A DNA stretch of 64,000 bases from Rhizobium sp. WYJ-E13 (lineage in GTDB: Bacteria; Pseudomonadota; Alphaproteobacteria; Rhizobiales; Rhizobiaceae): positions 1 through 64,000 of the forward strand of contig NZ_CP076853.1 in NCBI RefSeq assembly GCF_018987265.1, read 5' to 3'. Made by a program: the position numbers and the translations under genes. The notes under the pieces were generated by a model. That model was not told the DNA's origin, did no database searches, and saw nothing but the letters and a program-made list of their open reading frames with translations. Shown piece by piece: positions 19,182 to 28,811 of the stretch. How positions within the stretch are numbered: the first letter of the stretch is position 1; each line of letters starts with the position of its first letter.

Positions 19182-19693
19182 GGTTCCATTTTAAGGTCTT
19201 GACCCTCGTAGGGGTCAGATAGGCCGAGTACTGCCAAAATGCGAGTCTCCAGCCTCTCCATAATTTCGGCTTCGTCATTATTCATATGGTCGTAGCCGAG
19301 CAGGTGCAAGAAACCATGCACCATAAGATGAGTGAGATGATCGTCAAAGCTCTTTTCGAGCTCTCGCGCCTCGCGCTCTACTGTTTCTAGGGCGATGATG
19401 ATATCGCCGAGCATCGGCCCGGGCATTTTGCCGGGTTTGACCGGGAAGGCCGGAAATGACAGCACGTTGGTCGGCTTGTCCTTACCGCGCCATTCCGCAT
19501 TGATGTCCTGGATGGAAGCATCGTCGGTAAAGACGAGCGAAACTTCCGGCGGCATCTTCGGGAAGGGCTGCTTTTCCTCTTCCCGCAAATAGGTGGCCGC
19601 CGCACCCAGTACGCGTTCGCCAAGGGCATGCAACACGTCTTCGGTGGGCCAGCCCATGTCCTCGATGCTGATCTGTATGTCGAGTTCGGCCAT
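19178..19693 (-). CDS. ybeY: Endoribonuclease YbeY
   Basis: YbeY is a single-strand-specific zinc RNase for 16S rRNA 3'-end maturation and ribosome quality control. The 171-residue protein has the UPF0054 metal motif [11 protein letters not shown] (H-x3-H-x5-H) near residue 130 and the preceding [15 protein letters not shown] segment with the conserved arginine/aspartate region. Its ATG overlaps the phoH TGA (TGATG). YbeY controls sRNA-dependent gene expression in Sinorhizobium. Confidence 0.96.
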   Translation of the reverse strand: MAELDIQISIEDMGWPTEDVLHALGERVLGAAATYLREEEKQPFPKMPPEVSLVFTDDASIQDINAEWRGKDKPTNVLSFPAFPVKPGKMPGPMLGDIIIALETVEREARELEKSFDDHLTHLMVHGFLHLLGYDHMNNDEAEIMERLETRILAVLGLSDPYEGQDLKMEP

Positions 19694-20745
19694 CAGTCCT
19701 GCCGGCTGGCCTCTTCGTTTGCCGCTATATAGGTTGCGTCATAGGCCTTGACGATACGACCGACCAGCGGATGGCGCACGACGTCGACGTCCTTGAAGCG
19801 CACCATCGAAATGCCCTCGACATCGTTCAGCAGATGCAGCGCTTCCACGAGGCCGGATTTGACGCCGCGCGGCAGGTCGATCTGGCTCGGGTCGCCGGTG
19901 ATGATCATCCGCGAATTCTCGCCAAGACGCGTCAGGAACATCTTCATCTGCATCGCCGTGGTGTTCTGCGCCTCATCGAGGATGATTGCAGCGTTGGCGA
20001 GCGTGCGTCCGCGCATGAAGGCGAGCGGCGCAATTTCGATGACGCCGGCGGTGATCGCGCGCTCGACCTTGTCGCCGGGGATCATGTCGTAAAGCGCGTC
20101 GTAGAGCGGACGCAGATAAGGATCGACCTTCTCTTTCATGTCGCCCGGCAGGAAGCCCAGACGCTCGCCGGCTTCGACCGCCGGTCGCGACAGGATGATC
20201 TTCTCGACGGCGCCGCGCTCCAAAAGCTGGGCTGCGTGGGCGACGGCGAGATAGGTCTTGCCGGTGCCGGCGGGGCCGACGCCGAACACCATCTCCGAGC
20301 GCTCGAGCGCCCGCATATAGGCATCCTGTGTCGGCGTGCGCGCGATGATCGTCTTCTTGCGCGTCGAAATCTGCGCCATCGTCAATTTGGCTTTTTTCTC
20401 CATCGTCGGCAGCGTGAGCTGGTCGTCGGCGGCAACCGCCATGCGAATTGCGCCTTCCACATCCGAATGCTCCACACTGCCGCCTTTCTGGAGTTTTTCA
20501 TAGAGGTAATCCAGTGTGCGCCGCGCCTGATTGGTCGCCAGCACATCGCCGGTGATGACAACGGAATTACCGCGCGCCCGCGCATCGATATTGAGCCGCT
20601 GTTCCAAGAGCTTCAGATTCTGATCGAACTGTCCGAAAAGTTCGCTGGCGAACCGATTGTTCTCGAACGTCAGGACGAAGTGATTGGCGTCGCTCGCAAT
20701 GCGTGGGTGGCGCGGTGAAGTAGAAACCAATTCCTGTCCGTTCAA
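19693..20745 (-). CDS. phoH: PhoH-family ATPase
   Basis: A 350-residue P-loop ATPase of the PhoH/PhoL group. The N-terminal region (25-110) is a KH-like RNA-binding segment ([22 protein letters not shown], split). The ATPase domain has Walker [12 protein letters not shown], the [21 protein letters not shown] family block and Walker [11 protein letters not shown]. Linkage with ybeY is widespread and points to a role in RNA metabolism rather than phosphate starvation. Confidence 0.94.
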   Translation of the reverse strand: MNGQELVSTSPRHPRIASDANHFVLTFENNRFASELFGQFDQNLKLLEQRLNIDARARGNSVVITGDVLATNQARRTLDYLYEKLQKGGSVEHSDVEGAIRMAVAADDQLTLPTMEKKAKLTMAQISTRKKTIIARTPTQDAYMRALERSEMVFGVGPAGTGKTYLAVAHAAQLLERGAVEKIILSRPAVEAGERLGFLPGDMKEKVDPYLRPLYDALYDMIPGDKVERAITAGVIEIAPLAFMRGRTLANAAIILDEAQNTTAMQMKMFLTRLGENSRMIITGDPSQIDLPRGVKSGLVEALHLLNDVEGISMVRFKDVDVVRHPLVGRIVKAYDATYIAANEEASRQD

Positions 20746-20763
20746 GCGGTCGGGCTCCCTGGG

Positions 20764-22173
20764 TTAGACCTCAGCCTCTGCGCGTTCGGCAAACAGGCTG
20801 TTGGTTCCGGTTCCTGTGATTCGCACTTTAATAATGTCACCGATTTGCGATGCTTTTGCATCAACATTCACGGACTGCAGCCACGGTGAGCGTCCGATGA
20901 GCTGTCCAGGCATACGGCCCGGCTTTTCGAGGAGAAGATCGATTTCCTTGCCGATGCAGGACTCGTTGAATTCCTGCGTCTGCCTGAGAAGCAGCGCCTG
21001 CAGGCGTTCCAGCCGTTCTGCCTTGATATCTTCCGGCACCTGGTCCTTCAATTCCGCACCGGGGGTACCCGGCCGCGTCGAATATTTGAACGAGAAGGCT
21101 TGCGCGTAACGCACCTCCTCAACGAGCTTTAGTGTATCCTCAAATTCCGCATCTGTCTCCCCCGGAAAGCCGGTAATGAAGTCGCCGGAGAGGGCTATGT
21201 CGGGACGCGCCTTGCGGATGCGCTCGATGAGGGAGAGGTATTCTGCTGCCGTGTGCCGGCGGTTCATGGCTTTGAGAATACGGTCAGAACCCGCCTGGAC
21301 CGGCAGGTGTAGATAAGGCATCAGCGTGCGAAGGTCGCGATGCGCCTCGATCAGCCGGTCGTCCATGTCGCGTGGATGGCTGGTCGTGTAGCGAAGCCGC
21401 GCAAGGCCGGGGATATCGGCAAGCCGGTAGAGCAGGTCGCCAAGGCTCCACTCCTCGCCCTTCGGGCCGAGGCCATGCCAGGCATTGACGTTCTGTCCGA
21501 GAAGGGTGATTTCGCGCACGCCGCCATCGACGAGCCGCATTGCCTCTTCGACGATCTGAGAGACCGGTCGCGAGACCTCGGAACCGCGCGTATAGGGCAC
21601 GACGCAGAAGGTGCAGAATTTGTCGCAGCCTTCCTGCACGGTCAGGAAGGAAGTCACGCCGCGGGCACGGATCTTCGGCGCCTCGGCAATCGGCAGGTGC
21701 TCGAACTTGTCCTCGATCGCATATTCCGTATCTACGACGCGGTGGCCTTCCTTGGCGCGGCGCAGCGCTTCGGGCAGGCGGTGATATGTCTGCGGGCCGA
21801 TAACGACATCGACAGCCGGTGCGCGACGCAGGATTTCTTCGCCTTCAGCCTGAGCGACGCAACCAGTGACACCGATCATCATCTCGTGGCCGTCGGCAGC
21901 CTTGCGTTTCTTCATCTCGCGCAGGCGCCCGAGCGCGGAATAGACCTTCTCGGCGGCCTTCTCGCGGATATGACAGGTGTTGAGCAGGACGAGGTCTGCC
22001 TCTTCCATGTCCTCGGTCGGCTCATAGCCGTCGCGCGCAAGAGCATCGCTCATGCGCGTCGAGTCATAGACGTTCATCTGGCAGCCATAGGTTTTGATGA
22101 AAACTTTGCGGCTGTTGGAGCCATCGCGAAGAGAAGTCTCCGGGGCCTGAAGAAGGGCGCTGTCCTGGGTCAT
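20764..22173 (-). CDS. miaB: tRNA-2-methylthio-N6-dimethylallyladenosine synthase
   Basis: MiaB methylthiolates i6A37 in tRNAs reading UNN codons. The 469-residue protein has the N-terminal UPF0004 domain with three cluster cysteines ([30 protein letters not shown]), the radical SAM motif CDKFCTFC and a C-terminal TRAM domain (about 395-460). It is 18 bases upstream of phoH in the same direction. The 294-bp structured repeat lies between its start and the olsA stop. Confidence 0.96.
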   Translation of the reverse strand: MTQDSALLQAPETSLRDGSNSRKVFIKTYGCQMNVYDSTRMSDALARDGYEPTEDMEEADLVLLNTCHIREKAAEKVYSALGRLREMKKRKAADGHEMMIGVTGCVAQAEGEEILRRAPAVDVVIGPQTYHRLPEALRRAKEGHRVVDTEYAIEDKFEHLPIAEAPKIRARGVTSFLTVQEGCDKFCTFCVVPYTRGSEVSRPVSQIVEEAMRLVDGGVREITLLGQNVNAWHGLGPKGEEWSLGDLLYRLADIPGLARLRYTTSHPRDMDDRLIEAHRDLRTLMPYLHLPVQAGSDRILKAMNRRHTAAEYLSLIERIRKARPDIALSGDFITGFPGETDAEFEDTLKLVEEVRYAQAFSFKYSTRPGTPGAELKDQVPEDIKAERLERLQALLLRQTQEFNESCIGKEIDLLLEKPGRMPGQLIGRSPWLQSVNVDAKASQIGDIIKVRITGTGTNSLFAERAEAEV

Positions 22174-22221
22174 GGCGCGCTATTTAGTAGTTTTTGACGC
22201 GCGAGAAAAGGGACTCTCGCC

Positions 22222-22515
22222 TTAGAGCTTTCCTGGTTAGATTGAAGCATTCTGCCGGAGCAGGTTTTCGTCAGGGCAAAGGCGATTGGCGAAGGGCATA
22301 CCCCAAGGTACGTCCGAGCCGATCGCCTTTGATCCTGGCGCAAAGATGCCCGGCCCTAGCTGGTTTGCAAGCAAACCAGCGGGTTGGCTGAAACGGGCCG
22401 TCTGATCGACCGGCCGGCTTGGCCGTAGATCTGGCTACGACGCGCGCCGGCCGGTCGACCATCCGACTCCGTTTGAGCCAACAGAATGCTTCAATCTAAC
22501 CAGGAAAGGCTCTAA
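22222..22515. repeat. Structured ~294-bp palindromic repeat, copy A
   Basis: The element opens with TTAGAGCTTTCCTGGTTAGA and closes with its near-exact inverse (about 32-bp terminal inverted repeats ending TCTAA). Internal inverted pairs include AAAGGCGAT/ATCGCCTTT, GCTGGTTTGC/GCAAACCAGC (22360-22381) and CGACCGGCCGG/CCGGCCGGTCG. Together they would fold as a closing stem with three inner hairpins. A second copy at 26286-26582 is about 90% identical and in the same orientation. No protein is encoded. The right end supplies the TAG stop of olsA. Confidence 0.9.
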
Positions 22516-23309
22516 CCGATGTCGCGGCCGCGCAGACTGCTGTTCAACAGGTTGCGGATGCGGGCGGAGATCATTGTGCTGACCGCCTTCCTATTGGTCT
22601 TCTCGCCATATTCGACCGCCTCGCCAAAGGAAACTTCGACGTCGATCGCCCCGCATTTCAGGATGTCGCTGAGATGTGGCAGAAGCTCGATATCGCCGGG
22701 CCAGGCCGCAAGCGGACGATGGTAGCGGCCCATGGCGATACCATGGACCTGCGTATAGGCGATGGACACCGGCTGGACCATAACCATGCCGGTCGGGGAA
22801 TGGGGCACCGCCATGGCAGCCGCGCCGAAGAGCGACGATTTGACTTCCAGCAGGCGATTTCCGTCGGAGGTCGTTCCCTCGGGAAACAGCACGACGATTT
22901 CGCCGTCTGCCATGCGGCCGGCGATCTCGCTCGCCTGATCGCCGGTGCGGCGTTTTTCCTCGCGCACCACGAAGACGCTCTTCTGCAGCTTGGCGAGCGT
23001 GCCGAAGATCGGCCAGTCGCGCACCTCGATCTTGGCGATGAAAGCGACGTCGGCAATGGCCGACATGACCATGATGTCCATCCACGAGGAGTGGTTCGAG
23101 CAAAGCATCAGCGGACGGCGGCTTTCAAGCGTGCCGCCCACGCGAATCCGGATGCCGAGACAATAGCAGACGATCCGATGCCAGAGCCGGGGCAGTGTGC
23201 GGCGCAGCTTCCAGTCGAAATAAAGCGCCAGAACCTGCAGCGGCATGAGCAGGATGCTCGCGACAATGATGACGGTAAGCGCGAAGGTAATGCGCAGCCA
23301 GACGATCAA
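22512..23309 (-). CDS. olsA: Lyso-ornithine lipid O-acyltransferase (PlsC family)
   Basis: A 265-residue membrane acyltransferase with one or two N-terminal hydrophobic helices, the catalytic NHSSWMD (NHx4D) motif and the acceptor-binding FPEGTTS motif. PlsC-family enzymes acylate lysophosphatidate; the rhizobial OlsA branch acylates lyso-ornithine lipid. OlsA is preferred because its place next to miaB-phoH-ybeY-corC-lnt matches my recollection of the Sinorhizobium meliloti olsA locus, and olsB is also in this window. The stop codon is the first triplet of repeat copy A. A plain PlsC role cannot be excluded. Confidence 0.8.
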   Translation of the reverse strand: MIVWLRITFALTVIIVASILLMPLQVLALYFDWKLRRTLPRLWHRIVCYCLGIRIRVGGTLESRRPLMLCSNHSSWMDIMVMSAIADVAFIAKIEVRDWPIFGTLAKLQKSVFVVREEKRRTGDQASEIAGRMADGEIVVLFPEGTTSDGNRLLEVKSSLFGAAAMAVPHSPTGMVMVQPVSIAYTQVHGIAMGRYHRPLAAWPGDIELLPHLSDILKCGAIDVEVSFGEAVEYGEKTNRKAVSTMISARIRNLLNSSLRGRDIG

Positions 23310-23336
23310 ATGCGGCGCTCCCGGACTGCCATCCTA

Positions 23337-23765
23337 TCAGATTTCGTCTTTCTTCAGCGGGATGCCGTAGAGTTCCAGCCGATGATCCACGAGCTTGAAG
23401 CCGTGTTCGCGCGCGATGCGTTCCTGCAATGCCTCGATTTCCGGTGAGCGGAATTCGATGACGACGCCGGTCTTCAGGTCGATCAGGTGATCGTGATGTT
23501 CTTCGGGGACAGTCTCGTAGCGGGAGCGGCCGTCACGGAAGTCGTGGCGGGCGATGATGCCGGCATCTTCGAACAGCTTCACCGTACGATAGACCGTCGA
23601 GATCGAAATCTTGGCGTCGACCTTGACGGAGCGGCGGTAAAGCTCTTCGACGTCAGGATGATCTTCGGAGTCTTCGAGAATGCGCGCGATCACGCGGCGC
23701 TGCTCCGTCATGCGCATGCCGCGTTCAGCGCAAAGCTCCTCAAGGGTCTTGGCTTCGTCAGTCAT
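23337..23765 (-). CDS. Fur-family metalloregulator (Mur-like)
   Basis: A 142-residue ferric-uptake-regulator homologue with N-terminal winged helix (about 10-85, MTEQRRVIARILEDSEDHPD, SISTVYRTVKLFEDAGI) and a metal/dimer domain with EEHHDHLID. It is very close in wording to the R. leguminosarum Fur/Mur protein, which responds to manganese rather than iron in rhizobia. The structural CxxC zinc motif of E. coli Fur is absent, as is usual in this group. It lies between rimI and olsA on the same strand. Confidence 0.9.
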   Translation of the reverse strand: MTDEAKTLEELCAERGMRMTEQRRVIARILEDSEDHPDVEELYRRSVKVDAKISISTVYRTVKLFEDAGIIARHDFRDGRSRYETVPEEHHDHLIDLKTGVVIEFRSPEIEALQERIAREHGFKLVDHRLELYGIPLKKDEI

Positions 23766-23799
23766 GGCTGCTTTCTCGTTATTCCTGTCGAGAAGGGAA

Positions 23800-24300
23800 C
23801 TACCGAAGAACGCGCTTCATGACAAGCGCCGTGGAGGTAGCCCCATTGGCGTCCTTATAATAGCCCTTGCGTTCGCCCGCCTGCTCGAATCCGAGCTTGC
23901 GATAGAGGCCAAGGGCGGCGGTATTGCCGTCGTCGACTTCCAGGAACATGCTCTCGCCGCCGCGAAGACGCGCCTCGCGCATGGCGGCCTGCATCAGCCG
24001 CCAGCCGAGGCCGCAGCGAGCAACCTTCGCCTGTACGGCAACGGTCAGGATTTCGGCCTCGCCCGCCGCCTGGCGCGCAAGGACGAAGCCCGGCAGAGTC
24101 TTCTTCAGGATGGCATTGGTCTGGCGGGCGACGAAGCCGAAGACGGTGTTCTGCGAAAGCAGGCTGTGGAATTCGCCGTCACCCCAAGGGCGCGCAAAGC
24201 GCTCGCGATGCAGCACGGAAACATCGAGGCAATCCTCCGGCCCCATCGCGACGATTTCGAATTCCGGCTTCAGCGTCAGATAGGCTTCCAGCATTGTCAT
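23800..24300 (-). CDS. rimI: Ribosomal-protein-alanine N-acetyltransferase RimI
   Basis: A 166-residue GNAT protein with the acetyl-CoA motif VARCGLGWRLMQAAM-type loop (here KVARCGLGWRLM), the MFLEVDDGNTAALGLYRKLGFEQAGERKGYY block (in parts) and the typical RimI C-terminus. It would acetylate the N-terminus of ribosomal protein S18. It overlaps the end of tsaB by four bases; the tsaB-rimI pairing is common. Confidence 0.92.
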   Translation of the reverse strand: MTMLEAYLTLKPEFEIVAMGPEDCLDVSVLHRERFARPWGDGEFHSLLSQNTVFGFVARQTNAILKKTLPGFVLARQAAGEAEILTVAVQAKVARCGLGWRLMQAAMREARLRGGESMFLEVDDGNTAALGLYRKLGFEQAGERKGYYKDANGATSTALVMKRVLR

Positions 24301-24956
24301 ACTCTTGCAATCGCGTACCCGGCCTGCGGTTTGGCATCGGGTCCGCGCAGATAAAGGGGTTTCGGCTTTCCGGAATTCGGGCTCGCGGCCGCACCGAGGC
24401 GCGCCACGATGGAGATCGGGAAGGAGTTGGCCTGCTCGCCTGCCACATCGGGCTTCAGGAGTGGTGTCGCTGAACCGGTGATCTCACCGTCGAAACCGGC
24501 GGCAAAAGCCTTGGCCTCCGATACGCTCGCCGCACGCGCCTCGTCGAGCGGCGTGCCGTCGGCTGCGAAGGACTGGAGGTAGATTTCGTCCCGCTTGGCA
24601 TCCATTGCCGCAAGCACGGGCCGGCCCGGCATCTTTTCGCGCTGGGCAGCCGCCATGACTTCGAGTGTCGTGATACCGACGGCTGGCACATTGAGGGAAA
24701 GCGCAAAACCGCGGGCTGCAGCAACGCCGACGCGGATACCGGTGAAGGAGCCTGGTCCGATGGTGACGGCGAGGCGGTCGACATCCGAGAGCGTGACGCC
24801 CGCCTGATCCAGCGCGCGGTCGACGATACCCATCAGATGTTCAGCATGTCCCTTGCCGATCATGTCCGATGCCTCCCCCAGCACCGTATTCCTGCCGCTG
24901 TCATAAATAGCGGCAGCGCAATCTACACCTGCCGTGTCGAGCGCCAGAACGATCAT
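24297..24956 (-). CDS. tsaB: tRNA threonylcarbamoyladenosine biosynthesis protein TsaB
   Basis: TsaB is the scaffold partner of TsaD in t6A37 formation. The 219-residue ASKHA-fold protein has the N-terminal VLALDTAGVDCAAAIYD, the GHAEHLMGIVDRAL helix and the signature ITIGPGSFTGIRVGVAAARGFA (here VTIGPGSFTGIRVG). It is the first gene in the tsaB-rimI-fur-olsA set. Confidence 0.95.
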   Translation of the reverse strand: MIVLALDTAGVDCAAAIYDSGRNTVLGEASDMIGKGHAEHLMGIVDRALDQAGVTLSDVDRLAVTIGPGSFTGIRVGVAAARGFALSLNVPAVGITTLEVMAAAQREKMPGRPVLAAMDAKRDEIYLQSFAADGTPLDEARAASVSEAKAFAAGFDGEITGSATPLLKPDVAGEQANSFPISIVARLGAAASPNSGKPKPLYLRGPDAKPQAGYAIARV

Positions 24957-25044
24957 GCCATCAATTTCCGAATAAACTATTGTCGCCTATCCATAAATCC
25001 GTCTGGCCGAACCGAATATGAACGGCCGGACGCATCAGAGATTT

Positions 25045-25611
25045 TTAAGCGGCAATCACTTCCTGCACTTCCGGAACGAAATGGCGCAGCAGGTTCTGGA
25101 CACCGTGTTTCAGCGTTGCCGTCGAAGACGGGCAGCCGGAGCAGGAGCCCTTCATGTTCAGATAAACCTTGCCGTCCTTGAAGCCACGGAAGGTGATGTC
25201 GCCACCATCCTGGGCAACGGCCGGACGCACACGGGTCTCAAGCAGTTCCTTGATGGTCAGCACGATCGATTCATCGCCTTCGTCGAAGAATTCATCGCCC
25301 GAATCGACATCTTCCGAAAGGATGGAAGCGTCGCCCATGACCGGTTTGCCGGACATGAAATGCTCCATGATCGAGCCGAGAATAGCCGGCTTCAGGTGCT
25401 GCCACTCGGCATTGTCCTTGGAGACGGAGATGAAATCGTAGCCGAAATAGACGCCTGTGACGCCCGGAATTTCAAAGAGACGGGCAGCGAGCGGTGAAGC
25501 CTGGGCCTCATCGGCATTGCGGAATTCGGCCGTGCCGTTTTCCATCACCACCTTGCCGGGGAGGAACTTCTGCGTGGCTGGGTTCGGCGTGGCTTCGGTC
25601 TGAATGAACAT
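25045..25611 (-). CDS. NifU/Nfu-type iron-sulfur cluster carrier
   Basis: A 188-residue Nfu protein: N-terminal Nfu_N domain (about 1-90, MFIQTEATPNPATQKFLPGK) and C-terminal NifU domain with the cluster-binding CSGC motif (about 150-155). It transfers Fe-S clusters to apoproteins. The start at 25611 is chosen because GGAGAGCGAG stands just before it and homologues begin MFIQTEATPNP; the frame runs four codons further. It follows uspA on the same strand. Confidence 0.93.
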   Translation of the reverse strand: MFIQTEATPNPATQKFLPGKVVMENGTAEFRNADEAQASPLAARLFEIPGVTGVYFGYDFISVSKDNAEWQHLKPAILGSIMEHFMSGKPVMGDASILSEDVDSGDEFFDEGDESIVLTIKELLETRVRPAVAQDGGDITFRGFKDGKVYLNMKGSCSGCPSSTATLKHGVQNLLRHFVPEVQEVIAA

Positions 25612-25718
25612 CTCGCTCTCCATGCGGCGGGCTGTGACCTCTGCCGTCTTTAGAATTCTTCAAAAGAAAATAAGCCTATTGTCCGGCCGATTCAAGAGAC
25701 TGATACTCAAGAAATGGC

Positions 25719-26210
25719 TTAACAGAGGGCGTCGATTTCCTCGTTGGTCAGTGTGTCGGGCAGCACGGTGACCGGAATGGGAAAGGCCGCTCCACGCCCT
25801 GCGACGGAGGATACCAGCGGTCCCGGTCCTTCTTTGGCGGAGCCTGCGGCAAGCACGAGGATGGCGACGTCCCGGTCTTCCTCTATCACCGCATTGATCT
25901 GCTCGGCCGAATTGCCCTCGCGGATCACGATCTCAGGCTCGATGCCGATCGTCTCGCGCACGATCTGTGCGATCTTTGCGACGGTGGCTTCCGCCTCCTC
26001 GCGGGCTTCCGCCCGCATGATCTCCTCGACGCCGAGCCATTGCTGGAAATCGCCTTCGGGGATCACGTAGAGAAGGACGAGGCCGCCATTGGAATTCTTG
26101 GCGCGCCGCCCGGCATAATGGACGGCGCGTTGGCATTCGGGTGTCCCGTCGATCACCGCCATGAATTTGCGGCGATGACCTTCGAGCCGTGAGAGTCGCT
26201 TTGATACCAT
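25719..26210 (-). CDS. UspA-family universal stress protein
   Basis: A 163-residue single-domain Usp protein with FMAVIDGTPECQRAVHYAGRRA near the N-terminus, the central EIVIREGNSAEQINAVIEE segment and an unusual C-terminal ATP-loop region (LVLAAGSAKEGPGPLVSSVAGRG) in place of the classical GSRG-x9-GS. Role in stress survival is inferred from family. The uspA-nfu pairing downstream of trpS is seen in rhizobia. Confidence 0.88.
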   Translation of the reverse strand: MVSKRLSRLEGHRRKFMAVIDGTPECQRAVHYAGRRAKNSNGGLVLLYVIPEGDFQQWLGVEEIMRAEAREEAEATVAKIAQIVRETIGIEPEIVIREGNSAEQINAVIEEDRDVAILVLAAGSAKEGPGPLVSSVAGRGAAFPIPVTVLPDTLTNEEIDALC

Positions 26211-26285
26211 GGTGCGGACTCTGACACCTGTGACCGAAAATTTGCAAGCCCCCGTTTTGCACGGGAGCTCTGCATGTCGATGGGA

Positions 26286-26582
26286 TTAGAGCCTTTCCTG
26301 GCTAGCTTGCAGCATTCTGCCGGAGCAGGTTTTCGTCAGGATCAAAGGCGATTGGCGAATGGCATGCCCTTGTTACGTCCGAGCCGATCGCCTTTGATCC
26401 TGGCGGAAAGATGCCCGGCCCTAGCTGGTTTGCAAGCAAACCACCGGGGTTGGCTGAAACGGGCCGCCTGATCGACCGGCCGGCTTGGCCGTAGATCTGG
26501 GCTACGACGCGCACCGGCCGGTCGACCATCCGACTCCGTTTGAGCCAACAGAATGCTGCAATCTAGCCAGGAAAGGCTCTAA
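26286..26582. repeat. Structured ~297-bp palindromic repeat, copy B
   Basis: Second copy of the element at 22222-22515, same orientation, about 90% identical by eye. It opens TTAGAGCCTTTCCTGGCTAG and closes CTAGCCAGGAAAGGCTCTAA. The internal hairpins are conserved (GGTTTGCAAGCAAACC core; GATCAAAGGCGAT with ATCGCCTTTGATC; GACCGGCCGG with CCGGCCGGTC). The paired changes TTAGATT/AATCTAA in copy A versus CTAGCTT/AATCTAG in copy B partly preserve end pairing. The right end supplies the TAG stop of trpS. Confidence 0.9.
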
Positions 26583-27643
26583 TAGAGGAAGCCGATGATC
26601 TCGCGAAGTTCGCGCATCGTCACGTCGGCGCGTGCCCTCGCACGTTCATTGCCGTTGCGCAGGATCGCATCGATATGGCTCGTATCGTTCATCAGGCGGC
26701 GCATTTCGCCTGTTATCGGCGATAGCACCTGAACGGCGAGATCGATCAGTGCCGGCTTGAAGACGGAGAATTGCTGGCCGCCGAATTCGGCAAGCACCTG
26801 CTCCTTCGTCTTGTCGGCAAGTGCGGCATAGATCGAGACGAGGTTTTCGGCTTCCGGTCGGCTTTCGAGGCCGGCCACTTCGCTCGGCAAGCCGTCCGGA
26901 TCGGTCTTGGCCTTGCGGATCTTCTTGGAGATCGCGTCCTCGTCGTCCATCAGGTTGATGCGCGACAGGTCCGACGGATCGGACTTCGACATCTTCTTCG
27001 TGCCGTCGCGTAGCGACATGACGCGCGGCGCTGGCCCGCCGATCAACGGTTCGACCATCGGGAAATAGGCATGCACCGGCTCGTCGCCGACGGTGATGTC
27101 GATCCCGTAATTCGTCTTGCGGATATGCGAGGCGTAATCGAGATTGAACTTCATCGCGATGTCACGCGTCAGCTCAAGGTGCTGCTTCTGGTCCTCGCCG
27201 ACGGGCACATGCGTGGCGCGGTAGACGAGAATGTCGGCGGCCATCAGGCTCGGATAGGCGTAGAGACCGAGCGAGGCCTGCTCTCGGTCCTTGCCGGCCT
27301 TGTCCTTGAACTGCGTCATGCGGTTCATCCAGCCGAGGCGGGCGACACAATTGAAGATCCAGGCGAGTTCGGCGTGCTGCGGTACGGCGGACTGATTGAA
27401 GACGATATGCTTTTCAGCGTCGATGCCGGAGGCGATGAAGGCGGCTGCGATCGAGCGCGTCTGTGACAGCATGTCCTCGTGGACGAGCTGCGCAGTCAGC
27501 GCATGCAGATCGACGACGCAATAGATGCAGTCGTTGCCGTCCTGGAGCTGCACGAAGCGGCGGATCGCGCCGAGATAATTGCCGAGATGCAGATTGCCCG
27601 TGGGCTGAACGCCGGAGAATACGAGCTTCTTGAATTCGCCCAT
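26579..27643 (-). CDS. trpS: Tryptophanyl-tRNA synthetase
   Basis: A 354-residue class I aminoacyl-tRNA synthetase with the HIGH-type motif [14 protein letters not shown] and the KMSKS motif [10 protein letters not shown]. The start at 27643 ([11 protein letters not shown]) has GAGGACA upstream; the frame runs on to 27685. The stop codon TAG lies inside the terminal triplets of repeat copy B. Confidence 0.96.
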   Translation of the reverse strand: MGEFKKLVFSGVQPTGNLHLGNYLGAIRRFVQLQDGNDCIYCVVDLHALTAQLVHEDMLSQTRSIAAAFIASGIDAEKHIVFNQSAVPQHAELAWIFNCVARLGWMNRMTQFKDKAGKDREQASLGLYAYPSLMAADILVYRATHVPVGEDQKQHLELTRDIAMKFNLDYASHIRKTNYGIDITVGDEPVHAYFPMVEPLIGGPAPRVMSLRDGTKKMSKSDPSDLSRINLMDDEDAISKKIRKAKTDPDGLPSEVAGLESRPEAENLVSIYAALADKTKEQVLAEFGGQQFSVFKPALIDLAVQVLSPITGEMRRLMNDTSHIDAILRNGNERARARADVTMRELREIIGFLY

Positions 27644-27734
27644 GATGTTGTCCTCGATTAGGCTGGTGGAGGGCCCCAGGGCCAAAGGCCCATGTTGCTA
27701 ACGCGGGCGCTTATGCACGCGCTCCCGGTCGCAA

Positions 27735-28138
27735 TCAAGAGGCGGTGGGCGCAGCGTGTTGAATGAGGTCGAAGGTGTTGCCGTAAGGATCCGAAAAGAC
27801 CGCAACGGTGCCGTAAACCTCATGTCGGGGTTCCTCCAGAAAGTGAACGCCGGAACCAAGCATCGCTGCGTGATCGCGCGCAAAATCGTCGGTTTTGAGG
27901 AAGAAGCCGACACGCCCGCCGGTCTGATTTCCGACGGCGGCTCGCTGAGCCTCATTTGCCGCCTGCGCCAGCAGAAAGGCCGCGCCATCCCCGCCCTTGG
28001 CTTGACGACGACCCAGCGCTTGCCTTCCGGCTGTACTTCATCTTGAAGGCATTCGAAGCCGAGGGCCTCACAATAGAAGGCTTTGGCGCGGTCATAATCG
28101 TCGACGACGAGGGTGACGAGAAACAGGGATTGGGTCAT
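27735..28138 (-). pseudogene. VOC-family protein gene with one frameshift
   Basis: The first 46 codons encode a VOC domain start (LVTLVVDDYDRAKAFYCEALGFE ... GKRWVVVKP). After codons AAG-CC at about 28000 the homology continues in the next frame (KGGDGAAFLLAQAANEAQRA ... VYGTVAVFSDPYGNTFDLIQHAA, stop TGA at 27735-27737). Total length is 404 bases, one short of a 134-codon gene, so a single-base loss near 27996-28003 explains it. It could be a real mutation or a sequencing error. If corrected it is a normal glyoxalase/bleomycin-resistance-like protein of unknown substrate. Confidence 0.82.
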
Positions 28139-28325
28139 GGGATCTCCAGATTGGGAAGTTTATTCCATTTCGATGTGATAAAATGCCCGATTTTACGCCA
28201 AATTGATCAGTCATCTTAGCTAAAATTGAGTATAAAATTTCACAGAAAAGCTTTCTTTGAACTGAAAATCCTCTCGCCGGGCTGGCGGCCCAAAGGGGCC
28301 GTCGGGATAACCGATCGGAGGGACC

Positions 28326-28754
28326 ATGCAGAACGCCAGTTTGCTCGCCATGGCAGGCCTTTTCGCCCTACAATCAGCAACCACAGCCGTCGGTCAAGAT
28401 CATCGACGGCAGACCAGCCAACTTCCCAAACACGAGACGCGCATTGCTTACACGATGCAGACCGTCAGCGTTCGCGCCAGCTGTTTTCCGGCGCGATTGC
28501 GGGCGGTTTTATCGCATATCGCGGCAAAGACCGGACGACGGCCGATGATAACTTCGGGCTTCCGGCCACACCCCCGCCGCCACGGTTCCATGCACGGGAA
28601 ATGCCTTGCGGCTGATATCCGGATTCCCGGCGTGTCGGAGCGCACGATCATCGCCGCTGCGAAAACCGCACCCGGCATCGGAGGGATCGGCACCTATTGC
28701 AATGGCATCGTCCACGTCGATGTCGGGCCGCAGCGACGATGGGTGGATTGCTAA
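28326..28754 (+). CDS. M15A/YcbK-like peptidase domain protein
   Basis: A 142-residue secreted protein: a likely signal peptide (residues 1-24, ending AVGQ) followed by a small peptidase_M15_3-like domain. Zinc-ligand candidates are His and Asp in SMHGKCLAADIRI and His in GIVHVDVGPQRRW; SGFRPHPRR is the family's SGYRS-like arginine loop. Such domains act on peptidoglycan peptides or serve as binding modules. GGAGG precedes ATG. Downstream is a short palindrome, then murJ on the other strand. Function beyond cell-wall contact is not established. Confidence 0.8.
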   Translation: MQNASLLAMAGLFALQSATTAVGQDHRRQTSQLPKHETRIAYTMQTVSVRASCFPARLRAVLSHIAAKTGRRPMITSGFRPHPRRHGSMHGKCLAADIRIPGVSERTIIAAAKTAPGIGGIGTYCNGIVHVDVGPQRRWVDC

Positions 28755-28802
28755 AGCAATTCCGGCAAAAATGTGCAGCGGTTTCGCGTCCGGAATTGCG
28801 TA
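28752..28802. repeat. Short rhizobial intergenic palindrome
   Basis: TAAAGCAATTCCGGC ... CCGGAATTGCGTAAA forms a hairpin (AGCAATTCCGG arm) and matches the left half of the element at 2783-2883. Its first triplet is the TAA stop of the M15-like gene. It may serve as a terminator for both convergent genes. Confidence 0.8.
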
Positions 28803-28811
28803 AAAAGGACG

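Noticed and set aside
22174-22515. Small protein-coding frames (63-65 codons) inside the structured repeats
   Set aside because: They arise from the palindromic sequence, lack ribosome-binding sites and are not preserved in length between the two copies.
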